From: Prillingera fragicola
Lineage: Eukaryota; Basidiomycota; Tremellomycetes; Trichosporonales; Trichosporonaceae
DNA: 64,000 nt
Direction: 5' to 3'
NCBI GenBank assembly: GCA_002335605.1
Contig: BEDY01000001.1
Coordinates: forward strand, 1,736,001 to 1,800,000
Shown: piece after piece, positions 44,301 to 54,846 of the stretch
How the letters are laid out: every line of letters begins with the position of its first letter
Numbering within the stretch: position 1 is the first letter of the stretch
The notes under the pieces: generated by a model
Seen by the model: the letters and a program-made list of their open reading frames with translations, nothing else
Told to the model about the DNA's origin: nothing
Database searches by the model: none
Position numbers and translations under genes: made by a program

Positions 44301-45643
44301 TTACGCCTCGACAGGCGCGGCCTGCTCGGCAGCAGGGGCAGGCGCCGCAGCCTCGGCGGCGACGGGCTGAGCCTGGCGGTGCTCGCTACGGATAGTGATC
44401 TCAGCCTCGGGCTTAGGCTCAATGAGAGTGACATTGTCAGGGAAAGGAGTAGCGGGGCCCTGGAGTCCCTGCGGGGGTTAGCACTCTGTCGCTCGATGTA
44501 CGAAGACGAAGACAGGCGAGGGGCTTGGAAGTTGCAACGCAAGCTCCGTCTACTTCAAAATACGCACCTGGGGGTCGTGAGGCCTCATAATCTTAACCTT
44601 GATGCCGAGCACACCCTGACGAAGGAGGACGTGACGGACAGCGTAGTCGACGTGGTCGATGGCGGGCTGACCCGAGTGGATAAGGTAGCCAGCGCTGAAC
44701 TTCTCTTTATGGAATCAGCACTTATGCCTTGGCAGGTGTGTTAAGACTTACGAGACTGCATTGTGGAAGAGCAGGGAACGGCGAGCACAAACGAACAGAA
44801 AGAAAAGGCGTTAGCGCTGCTACAGGGTATTGCGGGGGTCAAGGCGCCCGAGGCAAAGAGACGGCAAAGACAAGTGGACGGGACCAAAGCCTCCATCGGG
44901 CTCTCGTTCACGCGGTTTGGGCGCGAGAGAGTGCCAGCGATCTGAGTACACTCTGCCTTGCACGACATCGCAGAGATGGAGATAGGCCAACCCCCACAAC
45001 TGGGACAAAACGCACCTTGGCACGAGCAGCACGGAGCTTGCCCGAGACGACGACCTCGCAACCGAGGGCACCGGACTCCATGACGTAGCGGAGGACACCG
45101 TAGCAAGCACTGAAATGTTAGAACAAGAACTCTTTCGGAGCCGAGTGCGAGTCGACGGGCACTCGACTCGCGCTGGCACGACAACACTCACCGACGCATG
45201 GCGAGGCCACCAAGGAGCTTGTAACGGAGCGACTCGGCCTGGGCGACGGCCGAAAGACCGCGGTACTGGACCTTCTCGGCGTAAAGCTCGAGCGAGTTCT
45301 CGGGGAACTTGAAACGCTTCTCAACGAGCGACTTGAGCTCGCGAATGCGGCGGCCCTGGTGGCCAAGGACCTCCTGGGTGTGGGTGGCGCGGATAATGAT
45401 CTCGGTGCGGGCGTGGGTGACACGGACCTCACAGCCCGAGTAGCCCTCCTCGGCGAGCTCGCGAGTGCTAAAATGTCAGCTTTTGGGCCCATTTTCCTGG
45501 CAAGAATCATCCCACGCACAAGAACTCGCCAAGCTCGGCCTGGAAGACACCGTCGGCGACCTGGAGGATTAGTCTACATTCAGAGCATGCTCGTAGACAC
45601 TTACAAACTTGCGCTTCTTCGAGATCTGGGCAGTGGAGGCCAT
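44301..45643 (-). CDS. RPS3: Small subunit ribosomal protein uS3
   Basis: Part of the 40S head at the mRNA entry. The first exon encodes [13 protein letters not shown] (ATG at 45643). Following exons give [40 protein letters not shown] (KH domain), [60 protein letters not shown], and further on [14 protein letters not shown]. The C-terminus is Ala/Pro/Glu-rich and ends APVEA. About 255 residues in six or seven exons. One intron near 44760-45010 is about 250 nt, much longer than usual here. Ribosomal protein introns sometimes hold snoRNAs; I could not identify C/D boxes in it. Confidence 0.95.
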
Positions 45644-46288
45644 TTTTGTTGCTGGATAGGAAAAGGAGTGCAGCGCGACAATGTCGATTTCGTTGCCAGA
45701 GACGCCACGGGCAGCGACGGGCGCAGCGCGAATCCTTCTGTGTTCCGGAGTTTAGTTTGTATAAATCACCGAAATGGTCATGAGGGTGTGGCGTGCCTTA
45801 AAGCAACACTAGAGCGAAGGTGCACCATCAGCAGCGTTCAGCAGCCAGCTGCAATCATTTACACAAGCCGTAATGCATAGCAATGCACATCCTCTGAACA
45901 TGTCACGACTACGAGGTGTTTGTACCATTTGGTACAAACATTTTGAGCATCGCTGTGCAAGCCGATCGCTTCCACGGTAGCTTCACTATGTTCCGCAACG
46001 ATGACCTCTTCTGGAACCCGTGTTGTACACATCTTAGCTTCTCGCTTCTGCAGGTTTTGCATGTCAGCTCATAACTCCTCACTGTATGGCCATCACTATC
46101 TTCCTCCTAACAATGGTTGCACAAGCTCATGAACCCTTGCGCAGAACGTTTGTCCCATTACGTAACCTCACGTGTTGTTTGGACCTCCTACCAGGCACGG
46201 CCACCGACACTTGACCGCTCCTCGCCACATCAACGCCTTCGCCGTCCGCACCACCTTCATCGTTGCCGCGCCCCTTCTCCTCTACAGC
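45644..46288. other. Divergent promoter region between uS3 and Kei1
   Basis: No gene. Contains the 24-bp palindrome listed separately. Confidence 0.5.
45917..45940. repeat. 24-bp near-perfect palindrome
   Basis: TGTTTGTACCA (45917-45927) and TGGTACAAACA (45930-45940) are exact reverse complements around a central TT. Position about 275 bases upstream of uS3 and 350 upstream of Kei1. Its perfect dyad symmetry suggests a binding site for a dimeric protein, though chance is not excluded. Confidence 0.75.
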
Positions 46289-47314
46289 ATGCGGCTCAGC
46301 TTGCGCCGGCTCCAGCCGGGGGCTGTGTTCGCCACCTTTCTCGGCATTCTCGACATCAAGCTCGGTAGGTTGCCCTTGCTCCCTGTGTGGTCGTCGCAAC
46401 TGACAAACGTGCAGGTTGCGAGATTATCCTGCTCTTCGGCGTGCGTACCAGTGGCCTGCCTAGCTTACCCCTCAGCTTATTCACAAAGTTGCGGGTGTCT
46501 ATGGACTAATCACTGTTCTTGTCGGAGGCACGTTTGTCCAGTTCCTCTTCTACGCGTACTCGGTTGCCACCTTGTTCGCGTTCATCTGGGCGCTCGGTCA
46601 AGTCAGGTCGGTGAGTGCGGACGATGCCCGACCAGTCTAACAAGCCAGGAGTCCGCGCATAAGACGCTGCTCGTTGCGCACCTGTACGCGCTCGACTTTG
46701 CAATCCTCCAAGTCTTCCACTACATCTTCTACTACATCTACTGGTTCATCACTGCTCACGATGGCAAGCGCGTCCTCAACTCGCAGGCTCAGAAAGACAT
46801 CTTTGAGCTTGCCGACAGCCGTGGAGAGGTGACCAAGCCTCAAGCAGGAGAGAGCGACACTGGCGAGTTTCAATCCGCGCTCGCCCTCGAAATTTGGCAA
46901 AAGGAGAAGGTCTACGCAATCGGCGTCGTGTTCGTCGGCTTGTTGCTCAAGGTGAGCCCCCAACCCCGAGTCGCGTCGTCTAACGTGCAGGCCTACTTTA
47001 TCATGGTTTTGTACTCGTACGCGGCCCATCTCCGCACGAGCAACTATCACAGCCTGCCCCTCACCACGCACCACTCGGCGCCTACGGACATGGACACCAG
47101 TGTTGGTGAGCGCGACGAGATTGCGGCCGCCGAGGCCGACCTGGCACGCATGTCGTCGCCACCGCGGTCGCCTGTGCGGGGACAGCATGCTCGCTCGCCC
47201 GTCGCGAACGGTACCGCGGGCTCATCTGGCGCCGCAGGCAAAGGAAAGGCCAAGGGCAAGGGCAAGGACACCGGAAAGGCGGCCGACGACGACGACGACT
47301 TTAGCTGGGACTAG
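46289..47314 (+). CDS. KEI1: Inositol phosphorylceramide synthase regulatory subunit Kei1
   Basis: Golgi membrane subunit needed by Aur1 for making inositol phosphorylceramide. Five exons (46289-46364, 46415-46440, 46476-46610, 46649-46951, 46991-47314) give 287 residues. Pattern: LGILDIKLGCEIILLFG, LIHKVAGVYGLITVLVGG, FYAYSVATLFAFIWALGQ, HLYALDFAILQVFHYIFYYI and YWFITAHDGKRV, with four membrane segments. The C-terminal tail is Ser/Pro/Lys-rich and ends DDDDDFSWD. The second exon is only 26 nt. Confidence 0.85.
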   Translation: MRLSLRRLQPGAVFATFLGILDIKLGRLPLLPVWSSQLTNVQVARLSCSSACVPVACLAYPSAYSQSCGCLWTNHCSCRRHVCPVPLLRVLGCHLVRVHLGARSSQVGECGRCPTSLTSQESAHKTLLVAHLYALDFAILQVFHYIFYYIYWFITAHDGKRVLNSQAQKDIFELADSRGEVTKPQAGESDTGEFQSALALEIWQKEKVYAIGVVFVGLLLKVSPQPRVASSNVQAYFIMVLYSYAAHLRTSNYHSLPLTTHHSAPTDMDTSVGERDEIAAAEADLARMSSPPRSPVRGQHARSPVANGTAGSSGAAGKGKAKGKGKDTGKAADDDDDFSWD

Positions 47315-47700
47315 ACCCGACTTGCTTGCAGCAGCGAGTGTGGCTACATTACAACTACATACATACAGCAAACCCATATCATTGGCACCGGCAATCACAG
47401 CTCGACGGCACTGACGACCGGGCGATGATCATACGTATAGAAATAGGGCGCATGCTTGATGTCATTGTGACCCGCAGCTACACTTTATTGATGAGAGGCT
47501 ACGACATTGGCCAAGGTGATGCGTACAGCAGTCAATGAGCGTGTGCTTCAGACGCGTAACCTGTACGATGCAGTGGTGGTGCACCACGGAGCCGGAGACA
47601 GAAGCGAAATCTCAAACTGGCGCCACGACCGTGTCACGTACATGTCTTCACAATCACGTCAATCTCACTCTCCGAGCATGCTGGCCATGTGCACTTGCAT

Positions 47701-47728
47701 GTGCACAGTGCACAGTGCACAGTGCACA
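47701..47728. repeat. Tandem repeat (GTGCACA)4
   Basis: Four perfect 7-base units in a row. Further GTGCA-type sequences flank it (47689-47700). Confidence 0.85.
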
Positions 47729-47838
47729 GAGACGTGTCTATCCCAGGACGTTTGCGGCCAAAAATGGGAACACATCCTCGGCACCCAGGCAGCCACCTAC
47801 ACATAGCGGGCCTCCTCCTCAATGTTCCGTAGTTAAAG

Positions 47839-47863
47839 TAGTGCACTAAGTCTTAGTGCACTA
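47839..47863. repeat. 25-bp perfect palindrome
   Basis: TAGTGCACTAAG (47839-47850) and CTTAGTGCACTA (47852-47863) are exact reverse complements around one T. Each arm itself contains the palindrome TAGTGCACTA, so the element is also a tandem pair of palindromes. It lies about 230 bases past the stop of eS21 (minus strand) and 530 past Kei1, between two convergent genes. Confidence 0.8.
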
Positions 47864-48090
47864 ACACTGTCAACCACTCCACGGCCTCACAACGTTCTAC
47901 CCGGCACGCTCAACCCAATGGCAACGTCCCAGTTGACGCGCACACTCATTGTCACCCCCATCATGCGTGTCTTTACTGCCCCGCCTTCCCATCTGCAAAA
48001 AGTCACACCCGCATATGCGCGCTCGGAAAAGTCAAGTCGCTTGATAGTATGTCGACCTATGCATACACCTCTACACCTCGCGGAAAGCAA

Positions 48091-48784
48091 TTACCGGGAG
48101 TAGGTCCAGACACCCTTAAGGTAGCCGGCCTGGGTAGCAAGGCGGTTGATCGACTGGATTGTCAGCAATGGTCCATGTGAACTTGGTCGACAGGTGGGCA
48201 ACGGGAATGCCTGGATTAAGCCAGCTCGAACAGTGCAGAGCGTGGAGACGGACAACAGGAGGGCAACAGAAGCAAGCAACAACAGGAGGGAAGGCGAAAC
48301 GCCAAACGGCAAATCCAGCTAAGCCAGGCTTGGGTCCAACCTTCAGCCTTCCTCTCTGCCCAGCCTTGCTCCCCGTCGCTGCACGTCCAAGCGCCTCTGC
48401 ACGCTGCCCGATCCTTCCCTAGCATTCCCGTCCACATGTCGCCTCGCGCGACTCACGTCGTCAGCCTCGCCCTGCGAGCGAACCTGGCCGCAGAGGGGGA
48501 TGGTGAGGCCCTGGCCCTTGATGGCCTTGCCGTCGGCGTCAACGTCGGCGATGGTGATCTGAACCGACGAGTGGTCCTTGGCCGTGATGAGACGGTCTGT
48601 CCAGTCAGCACTTGTCCAACAATCCTTCCAACTGCGCGCGTTCTGGAATCTCGAATTGGCCGTCCATTCAAACGTCCAACGCGTTTCGGTCCATTCCAAC
48701 GCGCACGTCCCATTGACACTCACTGGTAGCCGCGCAGTGACGGGGGATGTAAAGGTCGACGAGCACCTTCTGGTCGTTCTCCAT
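48091..48784 (-). CDS. RPS21: Small subunit ribosomal protein eS21
   Basis: 40S component. Three exons (48784-48724, 48596-48457, 48153-48091) give exactly 87 residues, the same as yeast. Sequence runs MENDQKVLVDLYIPRHCAAT, NRLITAKDHSSVQITIADVD, GKAIKGQGLTIPLCGQVRSQ, GEADDSINRLATQAGYLKGV and WTYSR, matching eS21 throughout. Introns are 127 and 303 nt, long for this window, as common for ribosomal protein genes. Confidence 0.96.
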
Positions 48785-49679
48785 GGTGGGCAGTTGTTTT
48801 AGATGGAGGTCAACGGAACGCACGCTCGTAACATCGACATGGCAGCCACCACTGCAGGGAACCAGCCAGCGGACATTTGCTTCCGTCTCAGACGAAAATC
48901 GTGGATTTGCTTCCGCGTTCTGTGTCGGTCTGGCTTAACTCCGACAGTTTCGATCGTAAATGGTCTTCGTCGCGTTTGCAGGGCCATGGGTTATTATTGA
49001 CTTCGAGGAAATCAAGTGTGGTTGTCATTACAACCTGTTTGCAGCTACTGCGCTCAACCACCTGGCCACACGCAGATACATGGCACTGGTATAGCCTCAC
49101 TGTCCGGCAATGCATCGGGTGTGCACTGCAGCTCAAAGCGACAGTTGGTAGCCAAATGTGCTTCCTTGGGCTTTAGGCTCCTGCGTCTGAACCGGTTCTC
49201 GGATGCAGCAATTAATATGACAGTTTACTTAGCTATGGGCTATACCTACTCGTTACCAAGGTCTGTTTGCGCTACAAATGTCCACCCCAACCGCCATATT
49301 CACCGCAACCATTGAGGATGGGACCTGCCTTGGTGTCAATGAGCTTCCTTGTTGTGAAGACCTTCCTTGGCCAGCACAGCGATATAAATCCCTCCCATAA
49401 ATGCATGTATCCTGCTGCTCCTAAGATGTGCAAGAACACATGCTTGCTTTGGCGCGACGTGCTAGATCGACTGGGGCACCCCGGAGCACCCAGCCAGTCA
49501 CTGTTGGCAGGTTCCAGTTGCCACCCATTGTCTATACGCCGATTCGCCACCTAGACTCCGTTTGAATCCGGGTACGTCATCTGGGGCAAAGTCAATCCAC
49601 ACCACCATCTTCCTCAATCTTTGCACGTTTTACCCGCCATTTACACTATATCCAACATACTGCTAGGTGTACAGGCAAC
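48785..49679. other. Divergent region between eS21 and Dom34
   Basis: About 900 bases without a convincing frame. Presumably promoters of both genes; no specific motif recognised. Confidence 0.5.
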
Positions 49680-51268
49680 ATGAAGCTCGTCTCAAAGCAT
49701 ATTGAAAAAGATGGATCGGTGAGTGAACAACCGCGCTTCCGTCCGTTGTTGGGATGTCATTGTCTCCCTTATGAACTGCCATCGCGCCGCGCAGAAACTG
49801 ACCAACGCCAGGGCTACGTCGTGCTCCTTCCTGAGGATGAGGAGGACATGTGGCATGTGTACAATCTCATTTCTGAGGGAGATGAGGTTCAGGCCAAAAC
49901 GGACCGCAAGGTCCACTCGCAGAGTAGCACTGGTAGCACAACGACCTACCGTGTGCAACTGAACCTCACCATTGTGGTCAAGAGGGTAAGTTGCCATGTG
50001 GCGGCAGCCCAGAGATTCAAGTGGTCTCACAGCTGGAGAAAGTCCTTGTCTCTCCACGGAGCCGCCTGCTGTTGCCACTAGCTGGCCGCCCGTCGCCAGA
50101 AGGCTAACGCATCAGACAATGTTCTCCGCCGCAGCGTCAACCGAGATCAACGGCGACCAGTCTCAGGCTCGCGCCGTCATGAGCATCACAGGACAGGTCA
50201 CCGAGGCCAACGACTATGTGCGTGTGGGCGCGTACCACACGCTCGAGCTTGAGCGTGGACGCAAATTCCGCCTGTCCAAGGGCAGCGGTTGGGACAGCAT
50301 TGCGCTGGAACGTATCGCCGAGAGCACACGCGTTGGGCGCGGAGCAGAAATCGGTGCGGTTGTCTGTGGAGAGGGAACGGCAGCCATCTGCTTGCTCAGC
50401 GAGCACATGACGGTCGTGAGGCAGCGCATCGAGTGTCCCGTGCCGAGGAAGCGGAGCGGAACGTCGAGTCACGACAAGGCAATGGCCAACTATCTCGCGA
50501 CAGTGTACCAGGCAATCTTGCGATTGATACCCTTTGAGTCTCTCCGTGCTGTTGTCATTGCCAGTCCAGGATTCACAAAGGAGACAGTGAGTCTACAGTC
50601 TGGACATTGCTAACCCCAGCTTTACGACTATATCTTCCAGCAAGCTACGGAGACGTCGAACAAGCCCCTCCTGGCCTCCCGCTCAAAGTGGGTCAAGGTG
50701 CACAGCAACACACCACACGTTCACTCGCTCGTCGAGGCACTGCGGGACCCAGGAGTCGCAAAGATGCTGCAGGGTGCCAAGTTTGCACGTGAGGGTGTCG
50801 CCCTGGACAAGTGAGTGCTGCGTGGAATACACAATGCTGACAACTAGGTTCCACAAAATGCTTGCCTCCGACGAGCTGCGGGCGTGGTACGGTCCGCAAC
50901 ACGTCGCGTTGGCAGTTGACCGCGGAGCTGTGGGCACGCTCCTCATCTCGGACGACCTGTTCCGCAGTGCGGACCCGCAGACACGCAACAAATATGTGCA
51001 AATGGTCGACGACGTGCGCGCGCGTGGTGGCGAGGCAATCATCTTCAGCTCCATGCACGAGAGCGGTGTCCAGCTCAACCTTCTCACAGGTATCGCTGCC
51101 ATCTTGACCTACCCTCTCGACATCGAGATTGTCGAGATGGAGGAGCGTGAGGAGAAGGAACGTCTTGAGCGGGAGGCGGCTGAGGCTGCAACCCCGGTTA
51201 GCAGTACGCCTCGAGGCAGTACGCGCGGGAACACGCCCAGCGTCGGCACGCCATTCTCAACCGACTAG
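49680..51268 (+). CDS. DOM34: Ribosome rescue factor Dom34/Pelota
   Basis: eRF1-like factor that, with Hbs1, splits stalled ribosomes in no-go decay. Several exons: [13 protein letters not shown], then [20 protein letters not shown] (N-domain), then [20 protein letters not shown], then [14 protein letters not shown] [20 protein letters not shown] (central domain), [14 protein letters not shown], and the C-domain with [20 protein letters not shown] and [20 protein letters not shown]. The GGQ loop of eRF1 is absent, as expected for Dom34. The C-terminus carries an acidic and Ser/Thr-rich tail beyond the domain. It ends 50 bases from the convergent RPN3. Confidence 0.93.
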
Positions 51269-51318
51269 GTATATTAATTGCAACCATTTCGTACATCTGC
51301 CATACTTCCAATGCATAT

Positions 51319-52981
51319 CTAGAGGTCGTCCATGTCGTCCTCGGTCTCCTGAATCAACTGCGCAATCTCACGGTCACGCTCGCGCGCGTCGGCCGCCGTC
51401 TCGAGCTCCTTGCGGTGCACGTTGGCCGCAAAGCGCATGCCCTGCAGTGCGTCGTCGTGCATGGCCAGTGCGTACTTGAGGCGCTGGGCAAACTGCTGCT
51501 GGGGCTCGTCCGTCTCGTACACGTCCTTCTTGACCATGGACTGCATGAAGCCGCCCTTGTGGTCAATCGTGGCGTCAATCACCCGGTCCTTGATGGCCTT
51601 GGCGACAATGTACTCGGTGTCCTCCTCCGAGTCGAGGCCAAGCTTGAGGCACACGTCGCGCAGCGAGATGCGCGAGTACGCAAGGGTGATGGTACGAAGG
51701 GCAGTGCGGATAACAAAGTGTCGCAAGCGGAGAATGAGAAAGTGGGTCGAGTCGGCGAGGAAAGCCTGCTCGTGGGTGGTAAAGGCACGCTGGAACGCAG
51801 CAACGTCACCAATGCGAACAGCCTGGACAATCTGGAAGTAGGGGAGAAGCGCCTTTTGGAGCACTGGCCTGCGGAACATTGCGCGGTCGGGAATGCGACC
51901 AGTGAGCATCTCGGTAACAATGTAGAATTTGTGGATGATCTGAACGAATCCAGGAGCGACCTCGTCCTTGGGAGCACGACGAATGGCCGTCAAAAGGAGG
52001 TCGGCAGCGCCAGCATAGTTGAGCTGAACTGCGCGCAAACGAGCGACGTAGAACAGCCACCTAGCGGTCTGAGCACTGTTTGACGAAGTGGGCATCTCAA
52101 TCTTTGACAGAAGCTTGTCGGCCTGGTCGTAAAGGTTGGAAGCAAGGTAGGAGCGGAGGAGGAGGTTGATGACGGTAATCTCGAGCGCCTCGTCCTTGCG
52201 CAACTTGGCAGTCTGGCGGACAGCGAGAAGGGTACTAAAGATCAGCAATGCTCACACCAGCGCAACTCACGGGCGAAGCTCGGCAAGACGGTCCTGGAGC
52301 TCGTAGGCGCGGGCAAGGTAGAAGTAGACCTTGGCGGCGATCTGGTCCATTGTCCTGCGGTTGACGGCCTGGATGTACTCGGTCGTCTCGAGCGCAAACT
52401 CTCCAGCCTCCTTGACCTTGCCGGCGTCGAGCGCAGCAAGAAGAAGAAGCAGGCGGAGGTACACAATACCCTCGGGGATGAGGTCGTTGGTCTGGCTGTC
52501 GACAGGTGCGGTGTACTTCTTGGCCACGCTTGGAGCCGCAGCTTCGGCGGTCTCGGTGTCAACGTCCATCGACTCGGCCTCGGGAAGAAGAGCAAAGACA
52601 GACGAAGCAATCAGTTGCTGGCCAGTCTTGGCTGTATTCATCAGCGCGCCGCCCATGGAACAACATTGAACCACTTACATCCCTTGGGGAACGCGCGCTC
52701 AAGGGCGTCCTTGAGCGTAGCACGGGTAAGCTTCTTGCGAAGAGTGGTCAAAGTGCGGAGAACACGAGTCGTGAACCGGGGCTCGATAGTCGACACCGCG
52801 CGGCCAATGAGGGTAATGTTGCCGAGGATCTCTGGGTTGTCAGCAGGCGTGGACTGGTATTTGGAAGCTCACCATCCTCAACGCTGAGCACGGGGGCGAC
52901 CTCGGGCTTGGGCTCCTCGGGCTTGGCGTCCGTGGCCGCAGCCGGCGTAGTCTCCTTCTCCTTGGAGGGGGCAGTGGTCAT
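51319..52981 (-). CDS. RPN3: 26S proteasome regulatory subunit Rpn3 (PSMD3)
   Basis: PCI-domain scaffold subunit of the 19S lid. Four exons. Starts MTTAPSKEKE with a disordered Lys/Glu/Pro-rich head, then EILGNITLIGRAVSTIEPRF, TVRKKL-type LRTLTTLRKKLTR, LRLLLLLAALDAGKVKEAGE, and the helical repeats ending in the PCI domain (LRDVCLKLGLDSEEDTEYIV, AKAIKDRVIDATIDHKGGFM). The C-terminal tail has RERDREIAQLIQETEDDMDDL. Orthologues are about 500 residues and this fits. Confidence 0.94.
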
Positions 52982-53198
52982 GCTGCCGATTGTATGGGTG
53001 GGTTAGAGGAAGAGATGATGAACATCAAGAGGTCGTGGGTCAGGCAGGTCGGCGACGCGCAAGCCAGAACCACGTGGCGAGTTGATTACAAAATGGGCCA
53101 TTACGTCAATTACGACCGTCACTATACAAAATATCCCAAGCAACACAACATGCCGTCCACATCTCATGCATGCATAAGCCATGTTTTGTTCTACGTAC

Positions 53199-54456
53199 TT
53201 AGAGCTCGCCCTGGAGCTTGCCAATGACGTCCTCGGCACCGTCAACGACAGTGTCCTTGACCTCCTCGGCCTTCTTGGCAACGAACGCTCCAAGAATGTT
53301 GGCCTTGATCTTGAGCTCGTCAAGCTTGGAAGGAGCAAGCGAGGGCGAGGCAAGAAGGTTGCCAAGACGGCCCTGCTCCTTGGTGAGCCATGCGTCACCC
53401 TTGGCGGCAATGCGCTCCATGGCGGTAACGTAGTAACGGGCAGCGGTCATGGTCTTCTCGTCGGTAGCCGCCCGGAGGACGCTCAAGAGCTCCTTGGACT
53501 GACGGAGAGTGTCCTCACGACTAGGAATGCTGGCAAAGTACTCGCGAGCATAGGCGTCAAGAGCCTCAATCTTGCCGGCAAAGTCGTCAAGGAGACCAGT
53601 CGAAGTGCGGTGGGTGCCGCAGTGCTCGTTGAGGAACTGGGACGTTAGTTGCTGCACGGGCTTGCAATCAATAGACTCACGTCGGTGAACTGCTGCTCGC
53701 TGCGGCCAGATTCGTAGGCGATGGGCTCCTTGGATCCAGCGGGGAAGAACTTGATGGTAGGGAAGCTGCGGACCTGGAAGTTGGTGGCAATGTCCTTGTT
53801 GTCGGCGGCGTCGGCGTTCATCTGGGCGACAACGCAGTTCTTCTCCGAGGCAAAGGCGCGGGCAACCGACTCGTAAGTAGGCTTGAGGTTCTTGCAGTGA
53901 CCGCACCAGGGAGCAGTAAAGGCGACGAGGACATTTTTGGAGCCGTCGACGACGTCGTGGAAGTTGGCGGCGTCAAGCTCAATGGCAGCAGGAGGGGGAG
54001 GAGGCTTGATGTTGGACTTGACACCCGACTTTTCAGTGACAAACGCAACAAGCGAGTCGAGGTCACGACCAGCGTTGTAGTCCTCGGGCTCGGACGAGCC
54101 GGCGGGGAACCACTTGAGGGTGGGGAAGCCCTTGACCTCGTAGCGGTTGCCGAGCTCGCGGCCGACACCGTCGGCGTCAGTCTTGGCGATCAGGACCTTG
54201 TCCGAGGGAAAGGCGTCCGCAAGCTGCTCCCAGGTGGGGGCAAGGTTCTTGCAGTGTCCACACCAGGGAGCGTAGAACTCGACAAGAGCACCCTTGTCCT
54301 GGCCAACATACTAGATGAGTCAGCGAATGTTGGTGGAGGTTGGCCGGGGCTGCTTACCTGGTCAAAGTTGGCCGTGTCAAGGTCGACGACGTTTGAGGCC
54401 TGAACCAGACCGGCGAGGCCGAGCAGAGCGGCCGAGAGGGAGATGGCGAGCCTCAT
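53199..54456 (-). CDS. Protein disulfide isomerase, PDIA6/ERp38 type
   Basis: ER lumen oxidoreductase. Three exons. A signal peptide (MRLAISLSAALLGLAGLVQA) is followed by two thioredoxin domains, each with active site APWCGHCKNL (about residues 50 and 170), then an ERp29-like helical domain (LLDDFAGKIEALDAYAREYF through LGAFVAKKAEEVKDTVVDGA). The two-domain plus ERp29 layout is the plant and fungal type. The C-terminus reads KLQGEL, not a canonical K/HDEL, so ER retention may be weak or use another way. It lies 218 bases downstream of RPN3's start on the same strand. Confidence 0.93.
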
Positions 54457-54846
54457 TGCGATGTAAACAAGATGTTGTGTAGAGGCAAAGACTCGAGAGA
54501 GATGTGGTTACGGTGACGTGGAACGAATAGAGACAGGGCGAGAATGTGCCACGCGATGTGTTCATTGAAATTCAGGCACGCATTACAAACGTCACTGTAG
54601 ACCCGCAACTGACCAATACATGGCATGCAGCTATCGTATGCAGCTTAGTCAAGACATGCAGCAGGCAATACAGCAGGTGGGTGTCTATGCACAGCACATG
54701 TTGGGGGAGGCACAGGTGGGTGACATCTGTAATAGGGCATAGTGCCAAGGACAAACAAGTAAGACTATGCAGTGGGTAATAATACAACAGATGACAGAGA
54801 CGTCTGGGGGTTGGTAGCTGGTTTTTCGACGAGTAGGCACAGCCTG
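54457..54846. other. Intergenic region
   Basis: Upstream DNA of the disulfide isomerase and 3' flank of the next minus-strand gene. Nothing else recognised. Confidence 0.5.

Larger units (their letters stand above)
47315..48090. other. Intergenic region rich in short repeats
   Basis: No gene. Holds a GTGCACA tandem repeat and a 25-bp palindrome, both containing GTGCAC, listed separately. Confidence 0.5.

Noticed and set aside
44755..45010. Possible snoRNA in the long uS3 intron
   Set aside because: No matched C (RTGATGA) and D (CTGA) boxes or H/ACA features could be identified; CTGA occurrences are explained by branch sites.
49272..49550. Minus-strand frame of 92 codons upstream of Dom34
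   Set aside because: Composition is not coding-like, with no start context or domain; it lies in a promoter region.
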